DNA from: Bacteroidota bacterium
GTDB taxonomy: Bacteria > Bacteroidota > Ignavibacteria > UBA10030 > UBA8401
DNA length: 8,621 bases
Assembly: GCA_023229405.1 (NCBI GenBank)
Contig: JALNZH010000153.1
Coordinates: 1-8,621, forward strand
Direction of reading: 5' to 3'
Part shown: piece after piece, positions 4,442-8,621 of the stretch
How positions within the stretch are numbered: position 1 is the stretch's first letter
Layout of the letters: every line of letters begins with the position of its first letter
Position numbers and translations under genes: made by a program
Notes under the pieces: model-generated
Database searches by the model: none
The model's input: the letters and a program-made list of their open reading frames with translations, nothing else
Told to the model about the DNA's origin: nothing

Positions 4442-7400
4442 TTATTTGATTAACATCATTTTCTTTGTCTCGGTGTAATCTCCTGCTTTCAATTTATAAA
4501 TATACATACCGCTCGATACTTTTGATGCATCGAATTCAATTGTATATCGGCCGGATTCCTGATAACGACCTACCAAAGTAACAACTTCTTTTCCCAAAAC
4601 ATCATATACTTTAAGCGAAACGTTTGTCGCTTTCGGCAGCGCATAATTGATCGTGGTTGTCGGGTTAAAAGGATTCGGATAGTTTTGAGATAAAGTAAAT
4701 TCTTTTACGGCCAAACTCCCCTGATAACCAACTTGCTTTTTTCTGCCGTTTGTTTTTCCCAGTGCGGTGATCGATTCGGTATTGTGTTTGTTTCCGAGCC
4801 GATACTGAGCGTCAACAGTTGATTCTACAACTAATTTCAACCTGACCGTCACGGTTCCAATACCCTCGGTGTTCACTTGATAACCGATATTCTGATATTG
4901 AAATACGTTTGAATTGGTATAAGAGATATTATCAAACTCTCCGATGACTTCGCCGGTTTGTGCATTCACCAATTGCACTTTATAACCGATCGATCCGTTT
5001 GATACAAGATCTGCACAAGCCGCTGAATCTGTAATGCCGTACACAACGCCATAGAGGAAGTTCGATTGATTATTCAGTGTGAACGGTTTTGTGATCAAAT
5101 ATTGGTTCATCAGTTCTCTGGTATCAATAACAACCGAGTCAGTTTTTTCTTCAAACTCTATATTCATGCCGTCAACGGTGACGTCGCCAAGCGTGAAATA
5201 GAATTGGGCGTTTCCGTTTGATACTACTCCTTCTCTGCCGCTGAATATTTCGGAGGAAGATTGCTCTTTTCCCATTGCTATTACATTGTCTGATTTAATA
5301 AATGTATATGGAAGACTTTGGGTATTAAGCATTAATCCATACATATCACTGAACGAGCTTCCAGAAATCACTTGAACATCTTTTCCACTAATTATTGTCG
5401 ATGTATTTTTCACAAATGGTCTAATTGATGTACCTAAAGATGAATTTCGCGTATATTCATTCGCTCCATTACTTTTTGACCAAGCCACTATATATCCATT
5501 GTCATTCTTGTTGATGTTAATATTTGTTGAATTGACGGTTTCTCCAAAACTCCAAAAGGTTCCTGGGGTTAAAGGATCGGTAAATATTGTCCGATATTTC
5601 CATCCCTCATCTATTGTAGCTTTATTAAATTCTCCGCCACCTGATTCTTCATATCTTTTACCAACCCATGATAGTCTTGCCGGATAATCTGGGTTGTTGA
5701 CAGCAATTATCGAGGGTTTGTAATTTTCCGAATACCCATCTCCTTCGGAAACGTTAATAGCAGTGCCTTGTGAAAGACCTATTGTGATGGCTTTATACCA
5801 TATTGAATTTGTTCCTTCTTGCCAGGCAAGCTGGTAGCCTACATTATTATGGCCGGCAAGTGTGGGGTTACTGGAATTAATTGAAGGGCCTGTAATATTT
5901 CCAACGACTTCATTATCGAATGAGTTAAAGTTAAAATTTAAAGTGCTCAAGAGAGCAGACCAATATTTCAAACCTTTTATTATTGGATTTACTACGCTTG
6001 TGTATCCTTCCCAAACAACCATAACCCGAGGGGTTGTATTATCAGAAATTATTGAAACTACTGGGTTACCCATAAATTGAGGAGTAATTGTTCCAGGTGG
6101 AATATTGTTTGCTTGAGTTAAAAAGGAAAATGTATTTGATTCAGCATTTTTTGTAAAACATTTTACCGAAATTGTAGATCCTGATTGAAATACAATAACA
6201 ACAGCATCAGCATATGATTGATCTTCGCATGCAATTGCAGGACGGGTTCCGCTTCCAAGTGGTTGATTCCCATTCATTAAATTCCATGTTGCCCCCTCGT
6301 CCGTGCTTGTTTCATACCAAATACTTCCCAGTGACTCATAAACCATGTGAAGCACAGTTGGATTTGTAGTGCGAGCGAGCTTACGTTGACCGGAATTTTG
6401 AATTGCCGCAGAATTATTGCTTGCAAAGGATGCTTTGTAGTTTGCCGTAACCACTGCATTGGCATCTGTAAATATTATTGCTTTTTGATCATACCCAATA
6501 GGGTTCTGATCGGCTTGAAGAAGGTTTGCATTAACAGGATTTGCCCAATTTACAAAATATGTTTGTATGCCTTGTATTATTTGTTTCATGGGGGCTTGAA
6601 TTGAATAATATGTACTTTGGGGGGATAAATTAGCCTGATTTAGAAAAACACCTTTATATAAACTGCTTAAACCAAGGTTATATTGAGAATAGGCAACCGA
6701 TTTATAGGGTGCCAAGCTTCCCTGGTTTCGCAAAGAATAACCATAATTTTCGTCATAGTAATCTATTAACCACGGATCCTTAAAATTTAGATATCCCCCC
6801 ATTGCCGAATTTTCCAATATTTGAGACTGTATTGTTGCGTTTACTGATTGTCTGAATTTAGAAGTATAATTAGTATTATTGAGCGCACCTGTAAAATCGA
6901 ATTTATGGTGGTTTTCAACATTGGGGTCGTCTGTAAAATTTACCAACCACTTGTGATATTTTTCGCTACCGTAGAAGTTTTGATAGCCTTTTAAAATCTC
7001 CGTTGTAGAATTGCTAGTTTTAAATTCGGCTTCCGTACTTGTTATATAAAGCTTAGTAAAATCATTCAACTTATAATCCCACCTTCCTATTTCTGAGTTT
7101 ACCATTCGGACATCATCTTGATTTAACTGATCAACTTTTACAGATAAAGGAATAATTTTATCCAATATTTCTTGATGAATCTTTGTTCCTCTGCAATTGC
7201 CTTCTGGAGCACACGAACCACCCATGTTACAAGCTGAATGTGTGTGGATTCCGATTACTAGTCCTGTTGTTTCTTCAAATATTGGTGATCCCGACGCACC
7301 GTGTTGTGTATCTATTTTATACTTAAGAACATTGTCTGGTGTTGTTACAATATTTGTACCCAGCACGGTCTGCAAAGTCAAATTTTGAGCATTCTTTGAT

Positions 7401-7966
7401 AAGGTTGCACCAAATTGGCCATCCGGCGGCGGAGGACCATCTTGACCATAACCGGTGATTCTAATGGTGCCAATAACGAGAGATGAAGCTAACACCGGCG
7501 TTAAATATTGTTTTTGCGCCTCAAGAGGATACAATCCCGTTTTTGCATTTTTTTTAACGCTAAAAACAGCCCAATCATTTCCATATCCAGCGTCATATCC
7601 GTTTCGGTTTCCTGATGTATATATCCATTGATCTATTTCATAACGATCTTCTTCTTTTGAGCGTTGAGGATATCCAATACTATCACCATCATCGCCAATC
7701 GAGGGTTTTACATTAAATTCAACCCATTTACACAAATCGGTGTGTCCGGCAGTAACCATTAAACCGCTTTTTGTTAACCACGCCGTTCCTCCAGATCCAT
7801 CGTACATTCTTCCAATTGCTTTATTTATTGTCATAGTCCTATTGTCAACCCCGTCGCATACCCCTCCTGGCGGATTGGGACAAGATTGAGCTAATACATT
7901 ATTTTGCATTAACAATAAAATGCTGCATACCCATTGTGTTTTAAATACAAAAAATAGTTTTTCCAT
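4442..7966 (-). CDS. Secreted trypsin/V8-like serine protease with propeller-like region and T9SS sorting domain
   Basis: This protein is 1174 aa from the ATG at 7966. That start is chosen because it opens a signal peptide, MEKLFFVFKTQWVCSILLLM..NNVLA (1-26), and follows GAGG by 8 nt; the frame extends to a TTG at 8044 but that adds a charged 26-aa leader. A chymotrypsin-fold protease (about 40-275) has all three catalytic residues: H75 in VTAGH, D131 in NDWAVF, and S225 in HGASGSPIF. A Cys-rich loop (CNMGGSCAPEGNC) may be disulphide-bonded. A Trp/Asn-rich module (about 354-516, ending VVTANYKA) follows. Next come about six propeller-like repeats (537-844) with an Asp-box, STDEGATW (554-561), then a beta-rich region (912-1054). 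Residues 1092-1174 are the T9SS type A sorting domain (LSQNYPNPFNP...KVYDVLGKEV...MMLIK). It is likely exported and surface-anchored or released; the substrate is unknown. It appears to be a single-gene unit. Confidence 0.88.
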   Translation of the reverse strand: MEKLFFVFKTQWVCSILLLMQNNVLAQSCPNPPGGVCDGVDNRTMTINKAIGRMYDGSGGTAWLTKSGLMVTAGHTDLCKWVEFNVKPSIGDDGDSIGYPQRSKEEDRYEIDQWIYTSGNRNGYDAGYGNDWAVFSVKKNAKTGLYPLEAQKQYLTPVLASSLVIGTIRITGYGQDGPPPPDGQFGATLSKNAQNLTLQTVLGTNIVTTPDNVLKYKIDTQHGASGSPIFEETTGLVIGIHTHSACNMGGSCAPEGNCRGTKIHQEILDKIIPLSVKVDQLNQDDVRMVNSEIGRWDYKLNDFTKLYITSTEAEFKTSNSTTEILKGYQNFYGSEKYHKWLVNFTDDPNVENHHKFDFTGALNNTNYTSKFRQSVNATIQSQILENSAMGGYLNFKDPWLIDYYDENYGYSLRNQGSLAPYKSVAYSQYNLGLSSLYKGVFLNQANLSPQSTYYSIQAPMKQIIQGIQTYFVNWANPVNANLLQADQNPIGYDQKAIIFTDANAVVTANYKASFASNNSAAIQNSGQRKLARTTNPTVLHMVYESLGSIWYETSTDEGATWNLMNGNQPLGSGTRPAIACEDQSYADAVVIVFQSGSTISVKCFTKNAESNTFSFLTQANNIPPGTITPQFMGNPVVSIISDNTTPRVMVVWEGYTSVVNPIIKGLKYWSALLSTLNFNFNSFDNEVVGNITGPSINSSNPTLAGHNNVGYQLAWQEGTNSIWYKAITIGLSQGTAINVSEGDGYSENYKPSIIAVNNPDYPARLSWVGKRYEESGGGEFNKATIDEGWKYRTIFTDPLTPGTFWSFGETVNSTNININKNDNGYIVAWSKSNGANEYTRNSSLGTSIRPFVKNTSTIISGKDVQVISGSSFSDMYGLMLNTQSLPYTFIKSDNVIAMGKEQSSSEIFSGREGVVSNGNAQFYFTLGDVTVDGMNIEFEEKTDSVVIDTRELMNQYLITKPFTLNNQSNFLYGVVYGITDSAACADLVSNGSIGYKVQLVNAQTGEVIGEFDNISYTNSNVFQYQNIGYQVNTEGIGTVTVRLKLVVESTVDAQYRLGNKHNTESITALGKTNGRKKQVGYQGSLAVKEFTLSQNYPNPFNPTTTINYALPKATNVSLKVYDVLGKEVVTLVGRYQESGRYTIEFDASKVSSGMYIYKLKAGDYTETKKMMLIK

Positions 7967-7972
7967 TTTTGA

Positions 7973-7978
7973 GACCTC
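7973..7978 (-). promoter_or_regulatory. Ribosome binding site deciding the protease start
   Basis: GCGAGG on the minus strand, with its GAGG core 8 nt upstream of the ATG at 7966, supports this start over the in-frame TTG at 8044. The signal peptide beginning at the ATG gives the same answer. Confidence 0.6.
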
Positions 7979-8051
7979 GCTATATTTAATAAATTTTATT
8001 TCTTTGTTTTTTAATCCCAAATTATTACGTTTATTGACAAACAAAGGGTAT

Positions 8052-8072
8052 TGAAATACTTAAAGTATTTCA
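8052..8072. promoter_or_regulatory. Perfect 10+1+10 bp palindrome upstream of the protease gene
   Basis: TGAAATACTT (8052-8061) and AAGTATTTCA (8063-8072) are exact inverted copies around a single base. The 1-nt centre makes it a poor RNA hairpin and a good protein-binding dyad. It lies 86 bp upstream of the protease ATG and overlaps the possible plus-strand -10 at 8055-8060. It differs from the palindrome at the SPFH promoter. The regulator is unknown. Confidence 0.5.
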
Positions 8073-8097
8073 TGCGAAGTCCCATTGTTTGTTTCAC

Positions 8098-8138
8098 CCT
8101 TCCGGTGCCGTCAACACCGGAAGGTTTTATTTTATTTT
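8098..8138 (+). terminator. Strong intrinsic terminator facing the plus strand
   Basis: CCTTCCGGTG (8098-8107) and CACCGGAAGG (8115-8124) form a perfect 10-bp GC-rich stem with a 7-nt loop, followed directly by TTTTATTTTATTTT. This is a textbook rho-independent terminator in the plus direction. On the minus strand the same hairpin is preceded by the A-tract and followed by GTGAAAC, so it lacks a U-tract for the flanking minus-strand genes. No plus-strand coding gene precedes it. Confidence 0.75.
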
Positions 8139-8154
8139 CATATTTTATCCTCCT
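8127..8154 (-). other. Consensus Shine-Dalgarno with a 4-codon ORF (M-K-I-K-stop)
   Basis: On the minus strand AGGAGG (8154-8149) sits 7 nt before ATG (8141-8139), then AAA ATA AAA TAA (ending at 8127). The stop lies at the foot of the GC-rich hairpin (8124-8098). The same AGGAG can pair with CTCCT across a 3-nt loop (8150-8162), which would mask it. It could be the relic start of a lost gene, a leader mini-ORF, or a chance by-product of the terminator's T-tract read in reverse. Confidence 0.3.
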
Positions 8155-8178
8155 TTCAGGAGTTGAATAATTATTGAA

Positions 8179-8621
8179 TCACTTTCTATACCCGTAAACA
8201 ATTAACCCCTTGTTATTTTTTGTTCCAACTGCGACAGTAAAATTATTGCAAATATCCACTTTGGCAAAACCTCCGCTCTCTTCGGGAAAATATGTTTTCC
8301 AGTCTACCCCATTAAAATGCATAAGAAGCATATGAATGCCCGAAACAAATATATCGTTAATGCTATTTCCTCTAATGCTTGTTTTATAGTCCGCGGATAT
8401 TGTGTATGCTTGCCATGTTTGGTCTAATGATGTGGAACAATAAAACCCATCTCCTACTGCAAAATATTTTTGTTTTGAATCAAACCATAATCCTGATAGG
8501 CTCCACGGGAGACCTTCGTCGGATAAATGTTTCGTTGATTGTTGGTCAATAATTCGAATAATTTTTCTTCCGTTGTTTTGGCTTTTATTGGACGCTAAAC
8601 ACATTATTTCCGTTTCTCCAG
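8179..8621 (-). CDS. Propeller-like secreted protein, C-terminal fragment (runs off the right edge)
   Basis: The frame is open from the window edge through 'GETEIMCLASNK' to a TGA at 8179, giving 147 visible residues. The Met at 8604 is internal to an open frame, so it is probably not the start. The residues form repeated beta-blade-like units: 'PWSLSGLWFDSKQKYFAVGDGFYCS', 'SIRGNSINDIFVSGIHMLLMHFNGVDWKTY' and 'FAKVDICNNFTVAVGTKNNKGLIVYGYRK'. The pattern 'iRGNsiNDIFVsG...l.HFNG..Wk.Y' followed by a final 'VAVG......i..G.R' is one I associate with YCF48/kelch-like propeller proteins common in Ignavibacteria-type genomes, often named only as hypothetical. There is no T9SS sorting domain at its end. 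Function is unknown; a ligand-binding or lipoprotein role is possible, but its N-terminus is not visible. Confidence 0.75.
   Translation of the reverse strand, partial: GETEIMCLASNKSQNNGRKIIRIIDQQSTKHLSDEGLPWSLSGLWFDSKQKYFAVGDGFYCSTSLDQTWQAYTISADYKTSIRGNSINDIFVSGIHMLLMHFNGVDWKTYFPEESGGFAKVDICNNFTVAVGTKNNKGLIVYGYRK

Larger units (their letters stand above)
8034..8138 (+). ncRNA. Candidate small plus-strand transcript (promoter-like box to strong terminator)
   Basis: A perfect TTGACA lies at 8034-8039 on the plus strand. AATACT (8055-8060, 15-bp spacer) could be a -10, although the spacing is short and the match imperfect. Transcription from about 8066 would yield a transcript of about 70 nt ending at the strong terminator at 8098-8138. 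No reading frame of note lies in between. The terminator needs some plus-strand transcript to make sense, and neither neighbour provides one. The promoter half is weak, so this stays a hypothesis; reading from farther left, antisense to the protease gene, is the alternative. Confidence 0.25.

Noticed and set aside
7967..8044. Upstream TTG start for the protease, adding 26 residues
   Set aside because: The extension is highly charged and would bury the signal peptide, while the ATG at 7966 has an RBS and opens directly into the signal peptide.
8179..8604. Complete 141-aa protein starting at the ATG at 8604
   Set aside because: The frame is open upstream to the window edge, there is no RBS before the ATG, and the sequence begins inside a repeat unit. 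It is a C-terminal fragment.
1..8621. CRISPR array, tRNA or rRNA genes, integrase or transposase genes
   Set aside because: I looked for regularly spaced repeats, tRNA-like cloverleaf and T-arm motifs, and transposase or integrase motifs, and saw none.

Overview
The window (8621 bp) looks like chromosome from the Bacteroidota/Chlorobi/Ignavibacteria side of the FCB group. The main evidence is the C-terminus of the large secreted protein: an 'LSQNYPNPFNP' motif, a 'KVYDVLGKEV' strand and an 'MMLIK' end, which is the type IX secretion (T9SS) sorting domain style common in Ignavibacteria-like bacteria. A second gene at the right edge has the propeller style common in the same group. All supported protein genes are on the minus strand, so transcription runs from high to low coordinates. 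The phylum call is inference from protein style only.

Right to left along transcription: (1) 8621-8179, the C-terminal end of a propeller-like protein that runs off the window. (2) 8178-7967, an intergenic region with a 10+1+10 bp palindrome, a strong plus-facing terminator with no plus-strand gene before it, and a strong Shine-Dalgarno in front of a 4-codon ORF. (3) 7966-4442, a secreted 1174-aa protein: signal peptide, V8/trypsin-like serine protease domain with a complete His/Asp/Ser triad, beta-propeller-like region with an Asp-box, and T9SS sorting domain, closed by tandem hairpins at 4361-4411. (4) 4281-2648, a three-gene operon: SPFH/Band 7 membrane protein, an unassigned 171-aa protein, and an Arc-like ribbon-helix-helix (RHH) protein. 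Its promoter (TTGACA-17 bp-TATCAT) is overlaid by a 28-bp palindrome that could be the operator of the RHH protein. (5) 2164-1, an Mla-type lipid-transport ABC operon: mlaE permease, mlaF ATPase and the first 25 codons of an MlaD/MCE substrate-binding protein.

The most notable structure is a pair of diverged, non-coding, mobile-looking repeats. Copy A (about 112-515) lies between mlaF and mlaD; copy B (about 2283-2606) lies between the SPFH operon and mlaE. Both have GTCCAAAATA-type terminal inverted repeats and are flanked by short direct repeats. Copy A landed on the mlaF stop codon. The direct repeat duplicated the last mlaF codons, so the protein kept its end while TAA became TAG and the mlaF-mlaD gap grew from 18 bp to 437 bp.

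Functionally the window reads as cell-envelope work: phospholipid trafficking (Mla), membrane microdomain or stress scaffolding (SPFH) with a candidate autoregulator, and secreted or surface proteins exported by T9SS.
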